Positions 32,610-40,065 of a DNA stretch of 59,237 nt are shown in pieces; the first letter of the stretch is position 1, and each line of letters opens with the position of its first letter. The notes beneath the pieces are model-generated. The model had not been told where the DNA came from. It worked only from the letters and a program-made list of their open reading frames with translations, and ran no database searches. Source of the DNA: Bacillota bacterium (lineage in GTDB: Bacteria; Bacillota_I; Bacilli_A; RF39; UBA660); the NCBI GenBank assembly GCA_003524085.1, contig DOEC01000002.1, forward strand, positions 1 to 59,237, read 5' to 3'. The position numbers and the translations under genes were made by a program.

Positions 32610-33383
32610 ATGGAAAAAAAAGCAAAATCAAATGTAATGGATTTAAATGAACTTAAAGAAATCATGATGCCAAGCCCTGAATTGCAGTTAAGAAAGGCCA
32701 AAATTGAAAACAAACTTAGTGAAGAATTAAAAGCTAACAATAAATTATTTGCTATAATTATAAATAAAATTAAAATGTTAAAAAAGTATAGAGTAATAAT
32801 TACAAGATATTATATATTAGCTATACCAAAAAAGGATTTACATGAAAAAATCAATGTTGTTGTAGCTCACTTTGATAACGTTTATGATACATGCTTTATT
32901 AATGAAGAAGGAAAATATTATCTTGGAACATTTGATAATTCAATTGGCATTTATACACTTTTATTGTTAGCTAAACAAGATAAGATAGACAATACAATTT
33001 TTGCTTTTACGGACTGTGAAGAAACTAATATGAAAGGAATTAAATCATTATATAAAAGTCTTGATAAAAGATTTAAACAAAAGAAAATTCGTTATTACGT
33101 TTTAGATGTAACAGAAGAAGATGTTATTGAAAGTACAACTTTAGAAAATTCTAATTTTCAAATTGAATTTTTAAAAGATATTAAAAAAATAGCCAATAAA
33201 AATTGTGGATATGATGAATCGACATTTCTTCTAAACAATACTTCAGCACTAACTTGTAGTATATGTTCTGTACTGAAAATGAGAAATGCAGAAGACTTTT
33301 GTCATAATAAAAATGGTAATTATATAAAGAAAGAAAATTTAGAAAAATATTATAATAACATTTGCAAAATATTAGAGAGGTAA
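32610..33383 (+). CDS. M28/M42-like zinc metallopeptidase of a putative RiPP cluster
   Basis: 257 residues. The ligand set of clan MH aminopeptidases is visible in order: H87-F-D89 (VVVAHFDNV), D109 (GTFDNSIGIY), E137-E138 (FTDCEETNMKG), D166 (YYVLDVTEE) and H232 (AEDFCHN). The first 80 residues form a basic helical extension with no signal peptide, so it should act in the cytoplasm. It starts 45 nt after thrS with no clear terminator or promoter between, and the radical SAM gene starts 3 nt after its stop. Inferred role: removing the leader from the modified peptide encoded two genes later, or trimming it. Family assignment rests on motif spacing. Confidence 0.7.
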   Translation: MEKKAKSNVMDLNELKEIMMPSPELQLRKAKIENKLSEELKANNKLFAIIINKIKMLKKYRVIITRYYILAIPKKDLHEKINVVVAHFDNVYDTCFINEEGKYYLGTFDNSIGIYTLLLLAKQDKIDNTIFAFTDCEETNMKGIKSLYKSLDKRFKQKKIRYYVLDVTEEDVIESTTLENSNFQIEFLKDIKKIANKNCGYDESTFLLNNTSALTCSICSVLKMRNAEDFCHNKNGNYIKKENLEKYYNNICKILER

Positions 33384-33386
33384 AAT

Positions 33387-34643
33387 ATGAAAGAAGTAAC
33401 AGTAATTGAATTAGAAAAACCAAATTCTTATGTATTAACAACACCAGGAGAATTGGTATATCTATTAGATTGTAATAAAAATGAACTACAAAGAGCAGTG
33501 ACAGAATTAGAAAACGCAAAAAAAGAAATAGTAAAGAACAATACCACTGATTATATGACATCATTAGCGATAATTCCAACTTACAATTGCAATTTAAGGT
33601 GTATATATTGCTATGCCAATGGAGGAAGAGAAAATCAAAGTATAGACATTAATACAGTGAAAAAGGTGATTGATTATAAGAGAAAAGAAAAACCAAACGC
33701 AAAAACATTAGACTTATATTTAGTTGGTGGTGGGGAGCCATTGTTGAATTTTGATTTAGTAAAAGAAATAGTTAAATACGCTGATTCACAATTTGAAGAA
33801 GTCGTCGTAAATGTGGTTACAAATGGGACTGGAACAAAAGAAGTTATGGATTGGTTAATAGATAGAAAGGCTAATATTAGAGTGTCATTTGATAGCGTAA
33901 ATCAAGCTAAACAAAGGCCATTTAGTTCTGGAGCGAATTCGCATGACATCGTTATAGATAATATTAAATATTTAATTTCACATGATGCTAATGTAATGGT
34001 TCAATGTATCATAACTTCCAATTCAGTAAACAAAATGCAAGAAATAGTAAAAGAATTAGAATATAATAATGTAAAAGTAGTTAAATTTGAACCATGTTTA
34101 ATGACAGATGTTTCACGAGGTGAAAAAAACTTACAACCAGACCCTAAATTATTTGCAGAAAAATTAGTGGAAATCATTGAGTACGTTGCAAATAACAATA
34201 TTGATTTGATGATAGATACTGGATATTTTTCCAAACCTATGGATGGTTATTATTGTGGTATGGCAGATGGAAATTTTACAATAACTCCCGAAAATATGAT
34301 AACATCGTGTGTAGAGGTAAGTAGAAAGAGTGAACCATACTCTGATAAAGTTATGATTGGAAAAATAGAAAACTCTGTAATGCTAAACAATGATAACATA
34401 AATTTCTTGAAAAAATTACATTATAAAAACCAATGTGGTGGTTGCTGTAAATGTGAATTCAGATTTATTTGCTTAGGAGGATGTCCAATGGCAAATATTT
34501 GGCAAAATGGATTGCCTTTAACAAAATCTCAATTTACGTGTATAGTTGAACATATATTTTTGCCAAAAATACTGACAAAAATGATAGAAAATGATAAAAT
34601 AATAAATGTAATGTGCGAAGAGCCATTAATAAGTTTTGAGTAA
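33387..34643 (+). CDS. Radical SAM/SPASM peptide maturase
   Basis: 418 residues. Residues 1-55 look like a small RRE-like or PqqD-like region (YVLTTPGELVYLLD). The radical SAM cluster is C68-x3-C72-x2-C75 (YNCNLRCIYCYA), followed by LVGGGEPLLN and the TIM-barrel strands. The C-terminal SPASM domain has C290, C308, then C353-x2-C356-x5-C362-x3-C366 and C385, enough for two auxiliary iron-sulfur clusters. Such enzymes form thioether or C-C links in ribosomal peptides. A 33-residue Cys-containing peptide starts 14 nt after the stop, the typical partner. From memory the gene resembles Cys-rich peptide maturases of the CcpM type, which I cannot verify here. Confidence 0.9.
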   Translation: MKEVTVIELEKPNSYVLTTPGELVYLLDCNKNELQRAVTELENAKKEIVKNNTTDYMTSLAIIPTYNCNLRCIYCYANGGRENQSIDINTVKKVIDYKRKEKPNAKTLDLYLVGGGEPLLNFDLVKEIVKYADSQFEEVVVNVVTNGTGTKEVMDWLIDRKANIRVSFDSVNQAKQRPFSSGANSHDIVIDNIKYLISHDANVMVQCIITSNSVNKMQEIVKELEYNNVKVVKFEPCLMTDVSRGEKNLQPDPKLFAEKLVEIIEYVANNNIDLMIDTGYFSKPMDGYYCGMADGNFTITPENMITSCVEVSRKSEPYSDKVMIGKIENSVMLNNDNINFLKKLHYKNQCGGCCKCEFRFICLGGCPMANIWQNGLPLTKSQFTCIVEHIFLPKILTKMIENDKIINVMCEEPLISFE

Positions 34644-34657
34644 GGTAGGTGAGAAAC

Positions 34658-34759
34658 GTGAAAAAAGTGGTGTTAAAGTGGAAACCTAAAATGGTGGTTT
34701 CAAAATCACATCCGGGTTGTTGCACACAAAACGGTGGATGCGGAAAAAAACATGGATAG
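34658..34759 (+). CDS. Putative Cys-rich RiPP precursor peptide
   Basis: A 33-codon frame too short for routine gene calling. It starts at GTG 34658 with TAGGTGAG 4 nt upstream; GTG 34667 and ATG 34691 are alternatives. The first half is basic (MKKVVLKWKPKMVVSK), and the second half begins SHPGCC, with Cys at 21, 22 and 28, a TQNGGCGKK stretch and a terminal His-Gly. It lies immediately after the radical SAM/SPASM gene and immediately before a perfect terminator that includes its last codons, so it is almost certainly transcribed with the maturase. Modification of the three Cys to thioethers is inferred. No transporter is present in the window. Confidence 0.65.
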   Translation: MKKVVLKWKPKMVVSKSHPGCCTQNGGCGKKHG

Positions 34760-34779
34760 AATTATTCTATCCATGTTTT
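34748..34779 (+). terminator. Strong terminator closing the RiPP cluster
   Basis: CATGGATAGAAT at 34751-34762 pairs perfectly with ATTCTATCCATG at 34764-34775, then TTTT. The stem contains the stop codon of the peptide gene. Confidence 0.9.
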
Positions 34780-34795
34780 GAAAGGAAAAGTGAAA

Positions 34796-35578
34796 ATGAC
34801 AAGATTAGATATAGAATTAGTAAATAGACAAATTTGTGAAACTAGGAGTAAAGCACAAATGGAAATAAAAAACTCTAACATTTTAGTAAATGGAAAAACA
34901 ATTACAAAGCCGGCCTTTGATGTAGAAAGTACAGACATTATTACTCTAAACCATGAAGTACTTGAGTATGTTTCAAGAGGTGGACTAAAGTTAGAAAAAG
35001 CATTAAATGACTTCAATATAGACTTAACTAATAAAACAATGCTAGATATTGGCTCATCTACTGGAGGTTTTACTGACTGTGCATTAAAACATAATATAAA
35101 AGAAGTGATTTGTGTTGATGTAGGAAGTAACCAATTAGATAAAAGTCTTAGAAAGAACGAAAAAGTACATGTATTTGAAAATACTGATATAAGAAATTTT
35201 GACAATCTTCTTTTATCAACAGTAAACTTAATAACAATAGATATTTCGTTTATCAGTGTAACAAAAATTATAAATAAATTGAGTACTATAAATGCAAAGG
35301 AAATAATCTGTCTAATAAAACCACAATTTGAATGTGGAAAAACTATTGCTGATAAATATAAAGGAATAGTACTTGATAAAGAAGTTCATGAAAATGTAAT
35401 AAAAAATGTTGTTAACGCCTTTAAAGAAATAAACTACAACTTAAAAAACATTACATTTAGTCCAGTAAAAGGTGGAAATGGAAATATAGAATACTTGGCA
35501 TACTTTACAAATGAAGAAATTAATAGCACCATTAATTTTAAAGATTTGGTTAGTACCACATTTAAAACTATGAAGTAA
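34796..35578 (+). CDS. tlyA: TlyA-family rRNA 2'-O-methyltransferase
   Basis: 260 residues from ATG 34796, chosen because AAAGG lies 9 nt upstream; an upstream TTG in frame is inside the terminator. The S4 RNA-binding domain (RLDIELVNRQICETRSKAQ) is followed by the FtsJ-like domain with YVSRGGLKLEKAL, SAM site MLDIGSSTGGFTDCAL and ICLIKPQFE (the catalytic Lys). TlyA methylates 16S and 23S rRNA at C1409 and C1920 in some species; other homologues have been called hemolysins without good evidence. Confidence 0.93.
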   Translation: MTRLDIELVNRQICETRSKAQMEIKNSNILVNGKTITKPAFDVESTDIITLNHEVLEYVSRGGLKLEKALNDFNIDLTNKTMLDIGSSTGGFTDCALKHNIKEVICVDVGSNQLDKSLRKNEKVHVFENTDIRNFDNLLLSTVNLITIDISFISVTKIINKLSTINAKEIICLIKPQFECGKTIADKYKGIVLDKEVHENVIKNVVNAFKEINYNLKNITFSPVKGGNGNIEYLAYFTNEEINSTINFKDLVSTTFKTMK

Positions 35579-35592
35579 TTAACAAGGTTCAG

Positions 35593-35614
35593 AGTCTCAA
35601 CATTGAGACTTTTT
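35593..35614 (+). terminator. Terminator after tlyA
   Basis: AGTCTCA at 35593-35599 pairs with TGAGACT at 35604-35610, then TTTT. Confidence 0.85.
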
Positions 35615-35778
35615 AATTATTTAATAAATTATTTGTGTTATATTTTAAAACTATTGATAGGTTGTATAAAAATAGCATTAGATTTATTTGTATCATTACA
35701 ATGATATAAAACAATTATTTACCTTAAAAGATCAATGGGTTTTATAATCTTACTATAGATAAATCTACTATATTGTAG

Positions 35779-35784
35779 TATAAT
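35779..35784 (+). promoter_or_regulatory. Candidate -10 of the NUDIX-GNAT pair
   Basis: TATAAT 25 nt before the NUDIX start, with no good -35. The 195 bp between the tlyA terminator and this box show no other gene. Confidence 0.4.
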
Positions 35785-35808
35785 ACAAGAAAAAGAGAGG
35801 GATTAATA

Positions 35809-36282
35809 ATGGAATATTTAGATATTTATGATGAAAACAAAAAGAAAACAGGAAAAATTATAGTAAGGGGAGTAAAACCAGAAGAAAATGAACATATTTT
35901 ATTATCAATAATTTTTATTAAAAACAGTGAAGGAAAATACTTAATTCAAAAAACATCAAAAGAAAAAGGAGGACATTATAGTTCTACTGGAGGACATGTT
36001 GGAAGTAATGAAGACTCTAAAACAACAATACTAAGAGAATTAAAAGAAGAATTAGGCCTAACAGTTAATAGTGATGAAATCAAATATATTGGAGATATTT
36101 TATTAGGAATTCCCATTGCAGACGTCTACTATTTAGAAAAAGACATTAATTTAAAAGATTTAAAACTACAAAAAGAAGAAGTTAGTGAAGTTTCATATAT
36201 GACTAAAGATGAAATTCTAAATTTAATTGACAATGAAAACTTTACTAAGTCACATGGTAAAATACTAAAAAAATTTTTTTAA
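35809..36282 (+). CDS. NUDIX hydrolase
   Basis: 157 residues. The NUDIX box is complete: GGHVGSNEDSKTT then ILRELKEELGL, i.e. G-x5-E-x7-REL-x-EELG-L. The N-terminal DIYDENKKKTGKIIVRG and HILLSIIFI resemble the subgroup often annotated as isopentenyl-diphosphate isomerase-like or general NUDIX phosphohydrolases. The substrate is unknown. GAGAGGG precedes the ATG, and a GNAT gene starts 22 nt after the stop. Confidence 0.9.
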   Translation: MEYLDIYDENKKKTGKIIVRGVKPEENEHILLSIIFIKNSEGKYLIQKTSKEKGGHYSSTGGHVGSNEDSKTTILRELKEELGLTVNSDEIKYIGDILLGIPIADVYYLEKDINLKDLKLQKEEVSEVSYMTKDEILNLIDNENFTKSHGKILKKFF

Positions 36283-36304
36283 AACTATCATTAAGGAGAA
36301 TACT

Positions 36305-36907
36305 ATGAAATATTTAGGAAGTCAAATATTAGAAACTGAAAGAACTTTATTAAGACCAACTATAGAAACAGACTTATATATTTTATGGAAAATATTAGGT
36401 AATAAAGAAGTATCAAAATACTATTTAGTAGGTAAATATAACACAAATTGGTTAGATGAAAAGAAGTGGCAATATAAAAAACTAGAACGAGCCCTTAATA
36501 AAGATGTATTTCAGTGAACAATATTATTAAAAGAAACTAATGAACCTATTGGACAAATATGTTGTCAAAGCATTTTAGAAAAGCCAGACTACATAAGAGA
36601 TTTAGGTTGGTTTATAGATAAACCTTTCCAAGGAAAGGGTATAGGTACAGAAGTATCTAAAAAAGTAGTAGACTACATGTTTAAAGAAGTAAGAATTGAC
36701 AAAATAGAAACATGTGCAGCCATAACTAACCCTGCTTCATGGCGTCTTATGGAAAAGATGAATTTTAATAAAACAGATAAAACAGTTAAAATAAAATATA
36801 CATTTTTAGAAAATGAAGAAGAATGTATTTGTTATGAAATCACAAGAGATGAATATTTAGAATATTCAAAGTCAATTTATAAAAATAAGAAAATTAAAGA
36901 AATTTAA
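36305..36907 (+). pseudogene. GNAT acetyltransferase interrupted by one in-frame TGA at a probable Trp codon
   Basis: AAGGAGA precedes ATG 36305. The frame reads METERTLLRPT-like RimJ/RimL-type sequence to codon 70, then TGA at 36515-36517, and continues without any shift to TAA at 36905 (200 codons in all). The break falls in VFQ-stop-TILLKETNEPIG; in this family the position just before the T-I-x-x-K-E strand is very often Trp. The second part has the acetyl-CoA site FQGKGIGTEVSKKV and NPASWRLMEKMNF. Five other Trp are TGG. Either a young nonsense mutation, a transfer from a TGA=Trp lineage, or readthrough. Confidence 0.85.
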
Positions 36908-36935
36908 TAAATCTCAACTTTTTCCAAAAAACCAC

Positions 36936-36964
36936 TTGATTTTCATTTAAAGTAGTAGTAAAAG
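36936..36964 (+). promoter_or_regulatory. Candidate promoter of the second GNAT gene
   Basis: TTGATT at 36936-36941, 17-bp spacer, TAAAAG at 36959-36964 (weak -10). GGAGGTGAT precedes the ATG at 36995. Confidence 0.4.
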
Positions 36965-36994
36965 CTATATTAATTTATTTTTGGAGGTGATTAT

Positions 36995-37816
36995 ATGATA
37001 AAGAAAATAGACCAAAACAATAAAATATTTCAAAGTGATGAATTTCAAAAAGATAAATACAAATTTTTCATAATTTTACAAAATTTAAATAGTGAAAACT
37101 TAGTACTTTATAGTGATGAAGAAAATTATGTACTATGTAGAAGTGATAAAGAATGGCCTACATGGATATGGACAAAAGACAATTTAGATGTAACTTTATT
37201 ACCAGAAATAGAAAATGCTATTGATAAGTACAGGTTAGAGTTTGATACGAGATTTACTTGTAAAAAAGAATTGTATAATTTATTAAAAAATGATAATTAT
37301 AAAAATCTGGGTGATTACTATTTTGAAATGGGATACTTAGTATGCAACAAAACAATTAAACCAAAAAAAACAGATGGCGAATGTATAGAAGCAACTATTA
37401 ATGATATAGAAGTATTAACTAACTTTAGTTATAACGAATCTAAAGAAATTAGTGATGTGAAAGATTTATCAATGGAAGAAGCAAAGCTAAAAGCAGAAGA
37501 GAAACTAAAAATGGGCACATATTATGTATGGAAAAATGCTGAAGGAAAAATAGTTGCACAAGCCTCATTCACAATAATAGATGGAAATGCAAAAATAGCA
37601 AATGTATACACTTTACCAGAAGAAAGAGGAAAAGCCTATGCTGCAAACCTAATATATGTACTTACAAATAAAGTACTTAAAGAAGGATATCATGTGTCCT
37701 TATACACAGACTATGAATACATACCTTCAAATAGAGCATATAAAAATGTAGGATATGTTACTGAAGATATACTTATAAACTTTTCTTGCAAAAAAATAAT
37801 GAATAATTTGATATAA
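36995..37816 (+). CDS. GNAT-family N-acetyltransferase
   Basis: 273 residues. The N-terminal half (YSDEENYVLCRSDKEWPTWIW) resembles the accessory domain of two-part GNATs; the C-terminal half is the catalytic GNAT with ANVYTLPEERGKAYAANLIYVL (acetyl-CoA pyrophosphate loop, R/G-x-x-G/A) and SNRAYKNVGY. Substrate unknown. It is next to the broken GNAT gene but not similar to it beyond the fold. Confidence 0.88.
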   Translation: MIKKIDQNNKIFQSDEFQKDKYKFFIILQNLNSENLVLYSDEENYVLCRSDKEWPTWIWTKDNLDVTLLPEIENAIDKYRLEFDTRFTCKKELYNLLKNDNYKNLGDYYFEMGYLVCNKTIKPKKTDGECIEATINDIEVLTNFSYNESKEISDVKDLSMEEAKLKAEEKLKMGTYYVWKNAEGKIVAQASFTIIDGNAKIANVYTLPEERGKAYAANLIYVLTNKVLKEGYHVSLYTDYEYIPSNRAYKNVGYVTEDILINFSCKKIMNNLI

Positions 37817-37930
37817 AAGAATAAAATCGAAAGAAAACTCAAATGAAAATAAAAAACTTATTCCAAAAAAATTTGTTCTTTAATAACTATAATATATGTA
37901 CAAAAGATAAAACAAGAAGCATCAAATTAT

Positions 37931-38143
37931 TTGAAATATTTAATTTTTCAGTATGACAAATATGTAAAACACAAAAATGTTTACGAACTAGGATTTAAAT
38001 ATAGTTTAGATGACATCGAAGATTTTATGTACAGATGCATAGATTTAAAAATAGATGTAATGAGAAAGGCAGAAGATATGTTTTTTGTTTTTGATGATTT
38101 AATGATAGTGATTATAAAAGAACGAAATTTGCATAATTCCTAA
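37931..38143 (+). CDS. Small hypothetical protein or gene remnant
   Basis: Open for 70 codons from TTG 37931 with no ATG or GTG upstream in frame and no convincing ribosome binding site. The sequence (YSLDDIEDFMYRCIDLKIDV, MFFVFDDLMIVIIKE) looks like real protein by composition but matches nothing I know. Its 3' end overlaps the promoter of the next gene. It may be a fragment of a degraded gene. Confidence 0.3.
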   Translation: MKYLIFQYDKYVKHKNVYELGFKYSLDDIEDFMYRCIDLKIDVMRKAEDMFFVFDDLMIVIIKERNLHNS

Positions 38144-38157
38144 AAGTGTGCTATAAT
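38129..38157 (+). promoter_or_regulatory. Promoter of the adenylate-forming enzyme
   Basis: TTGCAT at 38129-38134, 17-bp spacer, TATAAT at 38152-38157 with TGC before it. An AAAAGTGT/ACACTTTT hairpin overlaps it (38141-38168). Confidence 0.75.
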
Positions 38158-38186
38158 AAGTACACTTTTATTAAAGGGGGAAAATT

Positions 38187-39998
38187 ATGGAAAACTATTT
38201 AAACGATTATAAAGAAAGCTTAAAAGATTTAACTGAAGAACAAACAAATGAAAGAAACTTATATTTAAAAGGACTTCAAACAGGACTTTATTATGGTCCA
38301 ACAACAGGACTATCAAGTATAGATAAACCGTGGTTAAAGTATTTTAAAAACGAAAACATATTAAAAACTATGCCAAGAATTACAATATATAATTATCTAT
38401 ATGAATCTAACAAAAACAGCCAATTAAGTATTGCTTTAGAATACTTTGGAAGAAAAATAACTTACTTCGAACTATTTAGAAAAATAGAAAAAACAGCCAA
38501 AAACTTTAGTGCATTGGGAGTAAAAAAAGGAGACATTGTGACAATATGCATGCCATCAACTCCAGAAACAATTTACTCAATATATGCTCTTAACAAAATA
38601 GGCGCAATACCTAATTTAATCGATCCGCGTTACAGCGAAGATATGATAAAAGATTTAATTGTTGAAGCAAATTCAAAATATTTATTAACAATAGACCTAT
38701 GTAATGAAAAAATAAAAAAAATAGAAAGCGAAACAAACTTAGAAAAAATAATATCAGTATCTGCCACTAACTCTGTACCCATAATTAGACATATAAAGAA
38801 AAATAATGTTGTAGAAAATGAAAAATGGATAAACTGGACAACATTTACAAAAAAAGAAAGTACTTACGAGGAAAATGAATATGTACAAGGTAAGTTTTCT
38901 GTATTAGTACACACTGGTGGAACAACAGGAAAACCAAAAGGTATAATGCTAACTGATGACAACATAAACTCAATAGTTTTCCAATATAAAAACGGTGATA
39001 TAGCCTTATCAAAAAAACAAACTTTCTTAGATATTATCCCACCTTTCGCAGCATACGGAATATGTTCGTCTATACACATGCCATTATCTTTAGGAATGAA
39101 AACAATACTTATACCTAAATTTAATCCAAACGAATTTGATAAACTAATTCTAAAACATAAACCAACACATGTCCTAGGAGTGCCAAGTTTTTGGGAAAAC
39201 CTATCAAAAAATCCTGCTATGGCTAATGTAGACTTATCATTCTTACGAAGTCCAGGTTCAGGTGGAGATGGCATATTAGCCTCAAGTGAAGAAAAAGTAA
39301 ATGAGTTCTTTAAAAGTCATAACTCAAGTTCAAAATTAATAAAAGGTTATGGAATGAGTGAAGTAAGTTCTAGTGCTTGTACATGTACTACTAGTGCAAA
39401 TGAATTAACAAGTGTAGGAATACCACTAATCAAAACAACAATAGGAATATATGAACCAAATACAACAAATGAACTAGGTTACAATTCATCAGGTGAAATA
39501 TGCATAACTGGTCCTTCGGTAATGAACGGATACTTTAATAACGAAAGCTTAACTAACAAAACAATAAAAACACATTCTGATGGATTAAAGTGGGTTCACA
39601 CAGGAGATTTAGGTTACATAACAGAAAATGGTATACTATACGTTACTGGAAGAATAAAAAGAATGATAGTAAGATATGATGGCTTTAAAATGTATCCAAC
39701 AGCAATAGAAGAAGTAATTTCAAGAACTCCTGGAATAGAATCAGTAGCAGTAGTAAAGTCATATAATGAATTAGGAAATATTGTAAAAGCATTTATGGTA
39801 GCGAATAAAAATGTTAAGGACTTAGATTTATTAGAGAGTGAAGTATTAGAAAATTGTATACTCCATCTTGCAGAAAGATCAATTCCGGAAAAGTTTGAAT
39901 TCATAGATGAATTACCTTTAACAAATCTAGGCAAAATAAATTATGATGAATTAGAAAACAGAGAATTTTCTAATAAAAAAGTGTTAAAAAATAGTTAA
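38187..39998 (+). CDS. AMP-binding (adenylate-forming) enzyme, acyl-CoA ligase-like
   Basis: 603 residues of the class I adenylate-forming superfamily. Core motifs: A3 VHTGGTTGKPKGIMLTDDN, A5 KGYGMSEVSSSA, A7 WVHTGDLGYI, A8 GRIKRMIVRYDGFKMYP and A10 LPLTNLGKINYDEL with the catalytic Lys. The N-terminal 80 residues are an extra segment. No carrier protein, condensation domain or CoA transferase is nearby, so substrate (fatty acid, amino acid or aryl acid) is open. It forms a single-gene unit with a strong promoter and terminator, next to a hybrid sensor kinase. Confidence 0.88.
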   Translation: MENYLNDYKESLKDLTEEQTNERNLYLKGLQTGLYYGPTTGLSSIDKPWLKYFKNENILKTMPRITIYNYLYESNKNSQLSIALEYFGRKITYFELFRKIEKTAKNFSALGVKKGDIVTICMPSTPETIYSIYALNKIGAIPNLIDPRYSEDMIKDLIVEANSKYLLTIDLCNEKIKKIESETNLEKIISVSATNSVPIIRHIKKNNVVENEKWINWTTFTKKESTYEENEYVQGKFSVLVHTGGTTGKPKGIMLTDDNINSIVFQYKNGDIALSKKQTFLDIIPPFAAYGICSSIHMPLSLGMKTILIPKFNPNEFDKLILKHKPTHVLGVPSFWENLSKNPAMANVDLSFLRSPGSGGDGILASSEEKVNEFFKSHNSSSKLIKGYGMSEVSSSACTCTTSANELTSVGIPLIKTTIGIYEPNTTNELGYNSSGEICITGPSVMNGYFNNESLTNKTIKTHSDGLKWVHTGDLGYITENGILYVTGRIKRMIVRYDGFKMYPTAIEEVISRTPGIESVAVVKSYNELGNIVKAFMVANKNVKDLDLLESEVLENCILHLAERSIPEKFEFIDELPLTNLGKINYDELENREFSNKKVLKNS

Positions 39999-40024
39999 AA
40001 CATCATACTTAACTATTTTTTTTA
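39986..40024 (+). terminator. Terminator overlapping the ligase stop
   Basis: AAAAATAGTTAA at 39986-39998 region pairs with TTAACTATTTTT at 40009-40020, followed by more T. Confidence 0.85.
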
Positions 40025-40033
40025 TTTACTTTG

Positions 40034-40042
40034 TGATAAAAT
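40034..40042 (+). promoter_or_regulatory. Candidate extended -10 of the hybrid kinase gene
   Basis: TGATAAAAT at 40034-40042, 24 nt before the ATG. No good -35. Confidence 0.4.
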
Positions 40043-40065
40043 TTATATATAAAGGTAGTGATAAT

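Noticed and set aside
37841..37960. A 37-codon frame starting MKIKNLFQKN and ending in TGA
   Set aside because: No ribosome binding site, low-complexity composition and overlap with a TATAAT-like box; probably chance.
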